Below, in pieces: positions 20,330 to 31,435 of a stretch of DNA of 64,000 bases. Source of the DNA: Diphasiastrum complanatum (Eukaryota > Streptophyta > Lycopodiopsida > Lycopodiales > Lycopodiaceae); assembly GCA_029204225.1 (NCBI GenBank), contig CM055101.1, positions 61,521,340 through 61,585,339 of the forward strand, read 5' to 3'. Position 1 is the stretch's first letter, and each line of letters begins with the position of its first letter. A program made the translations under genes and the position numbers. The notes beneath the pieces were generated by a model. The model was not told where the DNA came from. It ran no database searches and worked only from the letters and a program-made list of their open reading frames with translations.

Positions 20330-21340
20330 TCCAATAAAATGAAAGACTTTTGTGAGATCAATGGCATTAAATTGCAATACACTTGTTCCTACACCCCCCA
20401 ACAAAATGGGGTGGCCGAGAGGAAAAATAGGAGTCTATGTGAGTGTGCAAAGTCTTTAAGACTTGATGCATCACTTCCCATCTCATTTTGGGGAGAAGCT
20501 ATAACATGTGCTAATTACTTGTGTAATAGACTTCCTAGTAGTGCTATAGATGGGATCTCACCTTATCAATTCTTGTTTGATAAGAAACCCAATGTAAAAG
20601 ATTTTAAGATCTTTGGATGTATTTGTTATGTTCACATCCCTTTGGAGACAAGAAAGAAAGAAGATGCTACCTCCTTCAAAGGGATCTTTGTTGGCTATGG
20701 AGAAAATAGCAAGGGGTATAGGATATATGATCCTATATCCAAGAGAGTAAAGGTAAGAAAGGATGTACTTTTTGATGAGTCACAATTTGCTAAGATCTTG
20801 TCAAATGGATCTAACCCATTGTGCATTGAAGAACTTGACAAACCCGAGGAGGATCTTGACAAACCCGAGGATGGAGACATGTATCCAAGTCAAAAGGGGC
20901 CGAGAAGATCATCAAGAAGCAAGGCCGAGCCCTCAAGGCTCACCTATGTGGACAAGGGAAAGCAAAAGGAAGACTCTACACCTTCTACCTCTTACTCCTT
21001 CTTAGCTACATTGCTTGAAGAACCATCATCTTTTGAAGAAGCATATAAATCTAAAGTTTGGAGAGATGCAATGCAAGTAGAGTATGATGCATTAGAAGAA
21101 AATCATACTTGGAATCTTATAAATCTTCCAAGAGGGAAGAAATCACTTGCATGTAAGTGGATTTATAGAATAAAGTCCAATCAAGATGGATCTATTAGTA
21201 AGTACAAAGCTAGGCTTGTTACTAAGGGATTTCTTCAACTGAAAGGATTGGATTATGAAGAAACATTTGCACCTGTAGCTAAGCTTGTAACTATTAGATT
21301 AATCATTTGCATTGCTGCTTTGTTCAAGTGGGATCTCTGC
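20330..21340 (+). pseudogene. Copia A integrase C-terminal half and RT N-terminus
   Basis: This resumes at SNKMKDFCEINGI, then YTPQQNGVAERKNR with the catalytic Glu, SFWGEAITCANYLCNRLPS and FGCICYVHIPLETRKKE. A linker holds two DKPEEDLDKPED units. RT starts with VWRDAMQVEYDALEENHTW, CKWIYRIKSNQDGSISKYKA and YEETFAPVAKLVTIRL and is cut after FKWDLC by solo LTR E. Confidence 0.85.
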
Positions 21341-21952
21341 TGAATTCACACGTGTGGGATGCCCTACACATGTATTTTTTATCTCCTAAGCCCAATTACA
21401 CCATAAAGATCAAACTAGCATTAGTTGTCAATAGGAAAGCTGATCATACAAGCAATATTGTTGTGTTACAAGCAAAATCTGTCAACAAAAAATAAGACTA
21501 AGCATCATAAATGTCTCTACTCGGCTAGAGAGAGAAAATAGCAAGTACAAAACTCATGGAGAGAGAGAGGGCACAAAGAGCTTGTCTCCAAATTTGCATT
21601 ACACACAAATTTCATCATTTTCTCAATGAGTGTACATCACATATATATAGATCCATGGACTCTCCTCCTACTTTGAATTGAATTGGAGTTGTGGATCCAC
21701 CTCTCAAGCTATCTAGACTTATCCAAGCCACCTCACTATGTCTAATTGTGCCACATAGTCTTTTCATGCATTAAATGTGGCATGTAAAGTACAAATGGCA
21801 ATTCCTATGGTAGCTGGAGTTTCTACTTCTACCTACCTTGAATATTTTATTCTAAGATGGGTCTTTTTACTAAGCCAAAAGAGCTCAATTCATCTTTGGA
21901 ATTTTTAGGACCCCTACTCACAACATTAGATAGATTTTTCAATATCTTGACA
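21341..21952 (-). repeat. Solo LTR E inserted in copia A RT
   Basis: 612 bp start TGAATTCACACGTGTG and end TTGACA on the plus strand. They are flanked by ATCTCTGC (21,333-21,340) and ATCTCTAC (21,953-21,960), a target-site duplication with one mismatch. RT reads continuously across the gap (WDLC, then QMDVTNAFLNGF). Minus orientation is inferred from a TATATATA box near 21,641 and from resemblance to the antisense block at 13,100-13,200. An internal element was probably lost by LTR-LTR recombination. Confidence 0.8.
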
Positions 21953-21963
21953 ATCTCTACCAA

Positions 21964-23190
21964 ATGGATGTGACAAATGCCTTCCTGAATGGCTTCTTAG
22001 AAGAGGAAATCTACATGATGCAACCCAAGGGCTTCATCAAGGTTGGTGAGGAGCAAAAGGTGTGCTACTTAAGGAAGAGCCTATGTGGCTTGAAACAAGC
22101 ACCTAGAGCTTGGTACTCTAGGTTGCATGATTTTCTCTATTCTCTTGGCTTTGTACTAAGTGCTTATGAACCTTCTTTATATTTCAAATGTAATGAAGGA
22201 ATGATCATCATTTTGGTACTTTATGTTGATGACATCATTTTGACAGGCAATGATGATGAAGGCATAAGCAAAGTAAAAGTTGATTTATCTAGTGAAATCA
22301 AGATGGTAGATCTAGGCTTCCTAAAGTTTATACTTGGGATAGAAGTGTCTAGAAGTAGCAATTGTACTTTCATAAGTCAATCTAAGTATGCTACTTCCAT
22401 TCTTGAAAGATTTGGTATGAAATATCGTAAGGGGCTTGACGCCCCTATGGAGCATATTGTGAAGGCAACTAATGAAGGTGATGAAGCATCCTTTGAGGAC
22501 ATCACCCTCTTTAGCAAGCTTATAAGCTCTCTAATCTATTTGACCATCACTAGACCTGACTTAAGTTTTTGTGTAAGCAAGTTGAGTCAAAGTATGCGAG
22601 CTCCTTTAGTTCATCATTGGAAAAGTGCCAAGAGAGTACTTAGATATGTTTCTAGTACTAGATTTTTTGGCATACTTTATGAAGGATCTAACTTGCACTT
22701 GAGAGCCTACTCGGATTCAGATTTTGCAGGTGACAAGATGGATAGGAAGTCTATCAGTGCATTTGCAACATTTCTTTGTGGAGGAGTAATATCTTGGATT
22801 TCCGAAAAGCAAGATACAATCTCACTATCTTCTTGTGAAGCCAAGTACAAGGCATTGACTTCAACAACCAAAGAGCTCCTATGGCTAAGAAGACTCTTGA
22901 TGAAACTACATGTGCTAGAGGCCCAGGAGATCCCTTACATATTTTTTGACAATCAAGCTTCTCAACAAATTGCTTCAAATCCTATCTTCCATGCTAGAAC
23001 AAAGCATATTGAGATAGCTCACCACTTTGTGAGGGAGAAGGTACAATCCAAGGAGGTGCAACTACATCATGTACCATCATCCGAATGCATAGCTGATATC
23101 TTAACAAAGCCATCATCCAAAGATCCATTGTTTAAGTTAAGATATGCTCTTGGAATTGTAGATAGATGTACATTAGATTTGCCAAGTTAG
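21964..23190 (+). CDS. Copia A reverse transcriptase (palm onward) and RNase H
   Basis: 408 codons are open without a break, though ATG at 21,964 is an internal Met (MDVTNAFLNGFLEEEIYM), not a start. RT has SLCGLKQAPRAWYSRLHDFL and the catalytic LYVDDIILTGND. RNase H has AYSDSDFAGDKMDRKSISAF, DTISLSSCEAKYKALTSTTK, NPIFHARTKHIEIAHHFVRE and CIADILTKPSSKDP. It ends 10 bp before the 3' LTR. The enzyme would make and process element cDNA. Copy 2 has a stop in the same region. Confidence 0.88.
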   Translation: MDVTNAFLNGFLEEEIYMMQPKGFIKVGEEQKVCYLRKSLCGLKQAPRAWYSRLHDFLYSLGFVLSAYEPSLYFKCNEGMIIILVLYVDDIILTGNDDEGISKVKVDLSSEIKMVDLGFLKFILGIEVSRSSNCTFISQSKYATSILERFGMKYRKGLDAPMEHIVKATNEGDEASFEDITLFSKLISSLIYLTITRPDLSFCVSKLSQSMRAPLVHHWKSAKRVLRYVSSTRFFGILYEGSNLHLRAYSDSDFAGDKMDRKSISAFATFLCGGVISWISEKQDTISLSSCEAKYKALTSTTKELLWLRRLLMKLHVLEAQEIPYIFFDNQASQQIASNPIFHARTKHIEIAHHFVREKVQSKEVQLHHVPSSECIADILTKPSSKDPLFKLRYALGIVDRCTLDLPS

Positions 23191-23200
23191 AAGTGAGGAG

Positions 23201-24061
23201 TGTTGAAAATTGTCACTTCTCACTTGACATTGGTTATTCTAAATATTGATCAAACATTAGAATAATGTTGATGATCTGATTTCACACGTGTGGAGCCTGT
23301 TCCCACGTGTGAAAGGATGTACTTTTCATACTTGTATATATCTAAATTGATTTTGTATCAATTTAGTTAGTGTGAACATGATATGACTAGTTTTTAGTCA
23401 AGTTGACTAGTCACCTAGAAATTAGCTTTTCCTTGCATGTGCATGAGTAAATGCTCCCACATGGCAAGTGGATGTTCACACATGTGTATAGAGTACTAAA
23501 AGATAAAATTTTACCATTTTCCTTAGATCCTATTTTGTAGGGAATATTTCTATATTCTAGGAGACTAGCTTTTTGGATTTTAGCCATATTCTAAAAGGTC
23601 AACTTTGGATAAAATCAAGGATGGATCAAATGGATAGATCTGAGTGATGTGGCACTCTTCACACGTGTGAAGACCTGCTGGACTGTACCAGACTCGTGGA
23701 TGTACTTGATCCATAAAAGGATCATCATTTTGCTAAGAAGATTGATGAGACTTTTGCATTCTACACTTTTGTGAGGTTTCTAGTCATTTGCCTTGTGGTT
23801 TCTATGAATGATTGCTATCTAGGATTATTGTACTTGTTGTTTTAGGTGCAGGCCATACTGTGGACAGTACTCCACACGTGTGAAGCCTCCTTCACTAATT
23901 AATGATGTGTTGATCCATTGCTCTTGCTTAAATCCAAGTGTAGTGAATCTAGATCAAGATCTAATGTGTAGAACTTGATAGATCCATTAATTAAGTATTT
24001 AATAACTCTCTATGATTGTAAAGTACAATCATTATTGCCCTAAAAACTGTAAAATTTATCA
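23201..24061 (+). repeat. Copia A 3' LTR, copy 1
   Basis: 861 bp, TGTTGAAAATTGTCACTTC to GTAAAATTTATCA, preceded by GTGAGGAG and followed by CTATT. CACACGTGTG occurs at 23,283, 23,660 and 23,873. Diagnostic bases (TTATTCTAAATATT, AGATAAAATTT) match the copy-2 3' LTR. Confidence 0.95.
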
Positions 24062-24104
24062 CTATTCTAAATCATGAATTGGCTAATGCAAATAGATCTA
24101 CTAC

Positions 24105-25033
<929 letters not shown>

Positions 25034-25086
25034 ATGTGATGTATCTCTTCAGTATGGTTTGTTATGGGGCTAGTGACATGATTTAG

Positions 25087-25147
25087 TATGGTTCTATACG
25101 ATTCAATATGGTTCAGTACAGTTCAATATGGTTCCTTGTGATTTCAA
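25087..25147 (+). repeat. 20-bp tandem repeat, three units
   Basis: Three successive imperfect units begin TATGGTTC at 25,087, 25,107 and 25,127, and each ends near TTCAA; TTTGGTTTG at 25,148 may be a fourth. Copy 2: 61,572-61,632. Confidence 0.75.
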
Positions 25148-26292
25148 TTTGGTTTGTTGTGATCTTAGATGGAGAGAGTAAAAAGATTTTACATAGTCCC
25201 TCTTGACAAACCCTTTGAACCCTTTTTACTCAGGACACATTATTGAGTAGGGACGAACTATCGGGACCTCATCTCACAAAGCGTGACAATTTAAATCTTC
25301 ACGCTCAGTCGTAAAGTGACGTACATGGGAGAGATATGGTTAACCGATGTCTCTCTTGTAACAATTAGTAAATTAATCTTATAATCTCACTTGGCTTAAA
25401 CCTCTCTTGTAACAATCAGTAAACATATCCTAAAAATTTTCATGACGAATAGCATTCACTCTCAACACTTTTCCAACCCAGTTTACCTCTAACAACATAA
25501 TTTCTTCCACTCAATCGACCCCTCTCTGATCCTAGTACTTAAACTAAGATTAGATTGATTTAATACAAACATCTCAAACTTAAAAGCTGATCAAACTTAC
25601 TCCTATTTCAATCAAAATGGAATTATTAACTTTTGACCTTTCACTATACTAATAGATAATTATTCAAATTTCAAACTCGTTCTAGTTCCAGATTGTCCAC
25701 AAAATCCCTAGAGAATTTCTCTTATTCAAAAAGTTCCAATTAGATATCTTACTTTGAATCTAATAGATTCATTCTATTACTTTTTAATTTTGGAATTCTG
25801 TTTTCCATCAATCCTCAATCTGATGTGGCCTTTGGCTAGCATGCTGATGTGCTCTTATATACAAGTTGTTCAACAGTGTGTTCAATTGAGATATTCTTGC
25901 GTCTACTTGTAGTGGATTTGAAGAAGGATGTGAACTTTTTGATTGAACTCACTTTGGCATTGTTAAGGTGGTGGATTCTTTGCGTTGTCTTTAAGACTGG
26001 ACTACATTGTTGAAACTTTATTGAGTAGGAAGAAGGTACATACCACAGTTGATTTCCTTTGTTCTATAGCTATTAGCCATCATCATGGGACGGTATGCTT
26101 GGGCCTTTGAAGAATTGAAGGAACTTCACTTGATTTTGTGCACTCACGTGAACAAACAAATTAAAAAGAGTTCAAAGTGGGATTTTCAAAGCAAGGAGTT
26201 TTTTTGAAATAAACATGAAGATGCCACAATTTTGATACCCCTTGACTCTAGGAGGCAGGGCTAAATAGTGTCTATTAATGTTAACAATCTTC
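25148..26292. other. End of copy 1 and unrecognised spacer
   Basis: Similarity to copy 2 stops at about 25,220. From there to the truncated gypsy 5' LTR I find no convincing gene; short frames (e.g. near 26,075) have no known motif. If the duplication is tandem, this is the left end of the second unit. Confidence 0.5.
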
Positions 26293-26917
26293 TAGGCCTT
26301 TTTGCGGGACTTTTTTTAATGTCGTAGAGCCTAAATGTCAAGTTAGTGAATAAAGTTGAGTTTTCCTCCAATTTTGATGGTTCCCACACTTTTTTAAATT
26401 TGAATAAAAAGAGAGGCAAGACTGGACCAATAGGATTCAGAGGCTAGGGTCCTCCTCTCTATTATAAAAAGGGACCAACTCGAGTTGCTCCTCATGTTCA
26501 ATTCCTCATTTCAATAAAGCAGATTGGTTCTCTTTAGAAATGGATTGATGAATGTCCTTGCTCTTCCTCTCTTTTCCTCCATTTCTCATGCTTTCTTTGG
26601 ATTTTGCTAATTGTTGGATCTGATCATTATTGGGATTGCTATTTCTTATGCTTTTTGTGAGAGAGAAAGGGAGAGAGAGAAGAGTAAGTTTCTATCATTG
26701 CTGCTGATTTAGGGTTAATGGAAGTAGGGTTAATGGATGTAGTGCTAATGTTTAGTGTTAATGGATGTTAGTGTTAGATCCTCCATTCATGTTGAAATCT
26801 GAACTATACTATCACTCTCATGGGAACAAACCTCCGCGTGACAACTAACTCCGTCTCTTTGATGCTAGATTGACTAGATCTTGGATTCAGGTTAGGTAAG
26901 GAAAGAAACCCACTACA
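26293..26917 (+). repeat. gypsy 5' LTR, 5'-truncated
   Basis: It matches the 3' LTR (43,903-44,663) from TAGGCCTTTTTGC onward and ends CCCACTACA. The first 130 or so bases of the LTR (TGTTGGAGG onward) are not found upstream, so no target-site duplication can be read. Confidence 0.85.
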
Positions 26918-26921
26918 ATTT

Positions 26922-26940
26922 TGGCGTAGTTGCCGGGGAG
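26922..26940 (+). other. gypsy primer-binding site (tRNA-Asp-like)
   Basis: TGGCGTAGTTGCCGGGGAG lies four bases after the LTR. It matches the complement of the plant tRNA-Asp 3' end (TGGCGCCGTTGCCGGGGA) except at two bases. Asp priming is known in Athila-type gypsy elements. Confidence 0.75.
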
Positions 26941-28111
26941 CTACGCCAATTTTTCAGTTTGCAGCATGTTTGGCTGATGGTTAGCTTGCATTAGGCATCT
27001 TGTCGTGGCATGAATAGTGTTAAAACTGCATTGTAGGGATAGTTTGGGATTGATTTTGCTAGATTATGAGTGGATTTGCTTGTTTGAAATCTAATCTGAT
27101 TATTAAATAGGAAAAACTATTCAGATCACTAATCTTAAGATCCATTTGGATCTGAGATATCAGAGAAAATAACAAAAATCGGTCAAATTTGTCAAATTTG
27201 ATCAAAAAGAGACAAAAAGCGTCATCAGAGCCCAAAACTTTTTACCCTCTTTCAGGAAACCTTCACCGAGTTGCAAACACCTCTGGTTTTGTTTACAAAA
27301 CCTTCAGTTTGAAGGGCAAAGATTAATTCTTAGCAAATTTCCAGAAACATCAGAAAAACCACCAAAAAACACCAAAAATTATCAAAATCTTAAAAAAATA
27401 CAGAAAAAGAACCTTTGCCCAGTTCATTGTGCTTAGATGTGATTCAGATCTATCTACTGCCAGGTTGGCGAAGAATAATATCAAAAATAGAAAGATTTTC
27501 AGAGCATCAGTTGTCATATTGTCATATTTTTGTCAAAAAAGTCACTTTTTTGCAAAATTACCAGTATTACTCTTGATCCTTCGCCAGAACCTTCGCCGAG
27601 TTTCCAGAACATTCTATTTATATAAAAGTACTATTTTTGAGTTCGGCAAACATTTATCTTGATCAGATCACAAAAAATCTTGATTTTTACCCTCGCTAGA
27701 TCACAAAAACTGTATTTTCTTGTGTCAGAAACCTTCGTCCGGTTGTCCATAGTTTTATTTGTCTCAGATCTTCCATCTGAGAAATTGCCAGAAAAGTGTT
27801 CAGAGAGTTTTGTTTTTTTTTTTTTTCCAAAATAGCACTGTTGAACCTTCGCCTAGATAACCTTCGTCAGTCCTATTTTTAGTTTTTGATTTTCTAGATC
27901 AAGTCTCTGTCAAAACTTGGATCAGATCTGATATATTCTAAATTGGACTCTGAGAGATTTATCATTTTTGAGAAGTATTGATTGATCGAATTTTGGGACG
28001 TTTTTCATCATATAGAATCAGATTCTTGAAAAGTGGAATAGAGCTAGCAGATCTAATCTGAGATAGTTTTTGAAAAAATCTATATCCAATCACATTATCA
28101 ATTTGATCTAA
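26941..28111 (+). other. gypsy untranslated leader with recurrent motif
   Basis: No gene. It contains a cluster of GAACCTTCGCCGAG variants at 27,256-27,270, 27,409-27,422, 27,575-27,600 (two adjacent), 27,728-27,742 and 27,843-27,870 (two adjacent). The same family occurs downstream of pol at 2,882-3,200. Confidence 0.7.
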
Positions 28112-29748
28112 ATGGCTGCCCGTGGAGCTGCTCCACAGGAGGTCAATCTAATTATTGTTAGAAGAGCACCCCGATTGGATCTACCCAAATATAATGGATT
28201 AACCGATCCAGTATGATTTCTTCAGATCTATGTTGAATCCTGTGAGGTCTATGGTGAGATTTATCCTCAAGATAAAGTTACGCTGTTTCCTATGGCCTTA
28301 ACAAGCGTAGCACAAGATTGGTACTATAACCAAGATGAAACTGAGCGTACAGATTGGGAGGCTGTTAAACGAGCCCTTATCACACGATTCAAACTGCGAA
28401 AGTTTATGGAAGACCCTTTCCTACTTTTAAGTAAAATTAAAATGGAAAAACGAGAAATGGTTCGAGATTACATCGAAAGAGTGAAACGTCTTAGATCTGA
28501 ATGTGAGCCTGAGCTGATTAATGAAAATGCCATGATTATGTGGTTTTTGTCAGGTCTACCTAGACGATCAGTCGTGAACTGAAACGCCATAATGAGTACG
28601 CACTTTTGCAAAATGCGATGGACGATGCAATTCGGGAGGAGGATGAAGATTCAGATGATGATCCAAATGTCAGTATATTGCCTTATATAGCAGGGCAAAC
28701 TACTACGACATCCACCACTATTGCATCAACGAATGCCAATGCTACTATAGAAATAATGCTCAATGAGCTCAAAAAACTTGGAAAGACCCAGTAAAAACAG
28801 ATGGAAAAGTTGTAGTTGCAATTTGATGAGAAGATCAAAGCATTGGAAAATTTCCACGGAGAAGCAAACAAGGAACCTGAGAAGTTTGCAAAGACTTTTC
28901 CTACCAAGAAAAATGTCTAGTGTTCTATTTGTACAGGAAATCACACAGTGAACGAGTGTCCTCAATTGAAAAAACGAATGGAAATCAGTGTTTGCCATCT
29001 GTGTAATTCACCTGACCATGAGACTGCCTTTTGCAACTTCAACCCTTGGATGATTCAGCAATGGTATGTCCAGATGGGATATCGAGATCTACAGTATGGA
29101 GTCAATCCAACAGCAAGACTACGACAATCTACTCTTGGATGCCCGGAGCGTCTAGCCTTGCCTGCCCCACCAAAGCACTCCGCTCCTCCTGCCAATTTGA
29201 TGGAACCAGAACCTTACGGAGGTGTTGAGCAATGGAGCTATGGTAATGATCAGGAAGGTGGATTCTCAAAACAGTATGCCATTTATGCTGCCGCTCAACA
29301 ACAAGCCTCGAGAAATTGGGCCAGAGCACCACTTGGATGCTTTGCATGTGGAGAAAATCACAGAGTTGCAGAATGCCCAAATAAAGAAAAATTTATACCA
29401 TTCTGTCGTGACTGTGGATATGGGCATTGCTATAAAGACTATCCAGCAAGACCGAAGCCACCACCAGCTACAACACCTGTAAATTTGATAACAATCAAGC
29501 AAGGATCGGTAGCTCATAATAAACCAAGTGCACCCTTGATGGTGGTCACCAAAGCACAAAAGCAAAAAGAGCCAGTAGTGGATTCAGTACCTGCTAATTT
29601 TATACCATTGAACGATACACCAACAACATCGAAAGTTTATCCAAATCTTAATGCAGAAAAACGAAGATATCAGTATATGAGACGGTGGATTAAGCATCTG
29701 CAAGAAGAAGAGGAACTTGAAGCTGCTAAAGTAACAGCTGAAGTTTAG
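28112..29748 (+). pseudogene. gypsy gag with several zinc knuckles, broken
   Basis: ATG at 28,112 (MAARGAAPQEVNLIIV). The capsid-like domain reads PRLDLPKYNGLTDPV, stop, FLQIYVESCEVYGEIYPQDK, TSVAQDWYYNQ, FKLRKFMEDPFLLLSKIKM. Breaks are TGA near 28,214, a frameshift near 28,570, TAA at 28,792 and TAG near 28,918. The nucleocapsid part is unusual: four Cys/His clusters can be read, CSICTGNHTVNEC, CHLCNSPDHETAFC, CFACGENHRVAEC and CRDCGYGHCYKD. The stretch 28,948-29,748 is open. Gag would form the particle and bind RNA. Confidence 0.83.
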
Positions 29749-29787
29749 TCTTCACCATTACAGCCTCTAAAAAATTTACGTACGGAT

Positions 29788-30739
29788 ATGAATGATCAAT
29801 TACATCATCACGAAGAACCATTCAAGATGACGGAATCGGAAGCACCGCATACAGAATTACTCATTAATATTTTGTCTAGCAAGATCAATATTTCATTGGG
29901 AGAGCTCCTAAAGTTGGTGCCAAAAGCAAAAGAAGTCTTAGCGCAAAAGTTAGCTCAAGAAGAATCAGAAGACCATCAGGAGCCACTCTTTTGTGTTGGA
30001 TTTGAAGAATCTAACGATGTACTACATGTTGGAGTAGCTTGGGAAAGTGAACAAAAGAATATCACTCTACCAATACAACATAGACAATTTTCTAAAGAAG
30101 CAACCGTGATAGACGACAGTTCAGGAGTTAACTTGATTTCTACAAAGCTATGTACAAAATGGGACCTTACAAAGATTAAGCCTGCTACTTTTGCTATTAA
30201 GCTAGTTGATCAAACCGGTTCTTCCATGAGGAATGGTGGAAGATATACCTGTCAGGATTGCAGGAGTACAGTTCGTCATTACTTTCGTCGTGATGGACTT
30301 ACCAGAAGCACCAAATGTCTACTGAGTTCTCTTAGGACGTCCATGGTTACGAGTTGCGCAAGTAATTTATAACTGGGGTACCGGCAAAATCACTTTTTAA
30401 AATCGTGAACGTGCAGTTAAAATTGATCCTACGACTTGGACTATCAAGCCAGTGGTTCAAAAAGCGGATGACGATTCATCAACAACGGATCACACTTGTG
30501 ATCGACCAGAGAAACAATTGGGAGTTCACTACGATTCTCAAACGGATACTGTCAATTGGAATGAAGCTCTTGCAACAATTGATTGTACAGCAGGATACAT
30601 GTGTCAACAAGATATTCAATCAGAGATGAGCGAGATTTCCTTGTTAGATCGAACTTTGGATACGCCAATCGCGTTTCCACTAAATGTGCTGAATGTAGCC
30701 TGGATATCAACGGAACCTATACCAGATCCAATTGAGTAT
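29788..30739 (+). pseudogene. gypsy aspartic protease region, broken and interrupted
   Basis: The retropepsin core is recognisable: ATVIDDSSGVNLISTKL resembles the Asp-Ser/Thr-Gly active-site region in degenerate form. After a frameshift near 30,235 the sequence continues as QFVITFVVMDLPEAPNVY and the conserved LLGRPWLR. A further open stretch (30,452-30,760) holds ADDDSSTTDHTCDRPEKQLG and VAWISTEPIPDPIEY, then copia D begins at 30,740. The protein resumes at 36,897. The protease would process Gag-Pol. Confidence 0.78.
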
Positions 30740-31421
30740 TGTAAAAATTACAGCAAATAAGGATCCTAAAACACTTGAAATGATGAGGGAAACAATAGAT
30801 TATTATTTCATAAGATTAGCACAAGTTGAACCATCAAAATCCATCAAAAATCTATGCTTGAACCTCACTAAATGGCCCAAATCCTTGAAGAAGGCTTCAC
30901 ACGTGTGAAAGTACGGCCTCCCACAGTCTAAGTACTGTACACTAGACCTACATTCAATTCTATAATCATTAGTAATCACAAGTACTCAAACAATTATGAA
31001 CATAGAGAGCAATTGCACCATTATGAGAGAAAAAACATGAAATTGCTTGATTGATTTTGGTGAGATATCATCACCTATATATACATGATCCATCACGGTT
31101 TTGGGCAGGTATGAGTAGCCCTAAACCTATCCCTAATGCTAATTTTGGTGGATCTTTCATCCCTACCAAGTTAGGGTTGGAATCTTGGAGATCCCTCAAC
31201 AATGCAAAAACTACCAAAAATAGCTCCTATTTTTTCTCCCTTGTATCTAAGCATAATTTGGACTCATTCCAAAGGTTCTAACACTTAGGTCTACTTGAGA
31301 ACATCCTTATGAATGGAATCCTATGCTATTTGGCACGTGTGACAATCCACATCATGACCATCTAACTATTTACAAGTCATATGACCAAAACTAGTCAAGC
31401 TAGAATTGTGATTTTTTAACA
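30740..31421 (-). repeat. Copia D 3' LTR
   Basis: Plus strand TGTAAAAATTACAGCAAATA to ATTTTTTAACA. The polypurine tract is the complement of CTCCTCCTCAC at 31,422-31,432. CACACGTGTG lies at 30,898-30,907 and a TATATATA-type box near 31,076-31,084, so the palindrome is about 180 nt downstream of the box in element orientation. Confidence 0.95.
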
Positions 31422-31435
31422 CTCCTCCTCACTTT

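Larger units (their letters stand above)
11365..24061 (+). mobile_element. Ty1/copia element A with nested insertions, copy 1
   Basis: It is bounded by LTRs at 11,365-12,220 and 23,201-24,061 (TGTTGA to TTATCA) and by the 5-bp target-site duplication CTATT at 11,360-11,364 and 24,062-24,066. Its own coding region resumes at 18,785 (gag C-terminus), 20,330 and 21,953. The interior is interrupted by an inverted copia block (12,343-13,678), copia B (about 13,679-18,784), an antisense filler (19,933-20,329) and solo LTR E (21,341-21,952). The domain order gag-PR-INT-RT-RH defines copia. Confidence 0.92.

Noticed and set aside
25220-26292. Possible host exon near 26,075-26,250
   Set aside because: A short readable stretch without domain motif or clear splice structure; could be an old transposon.
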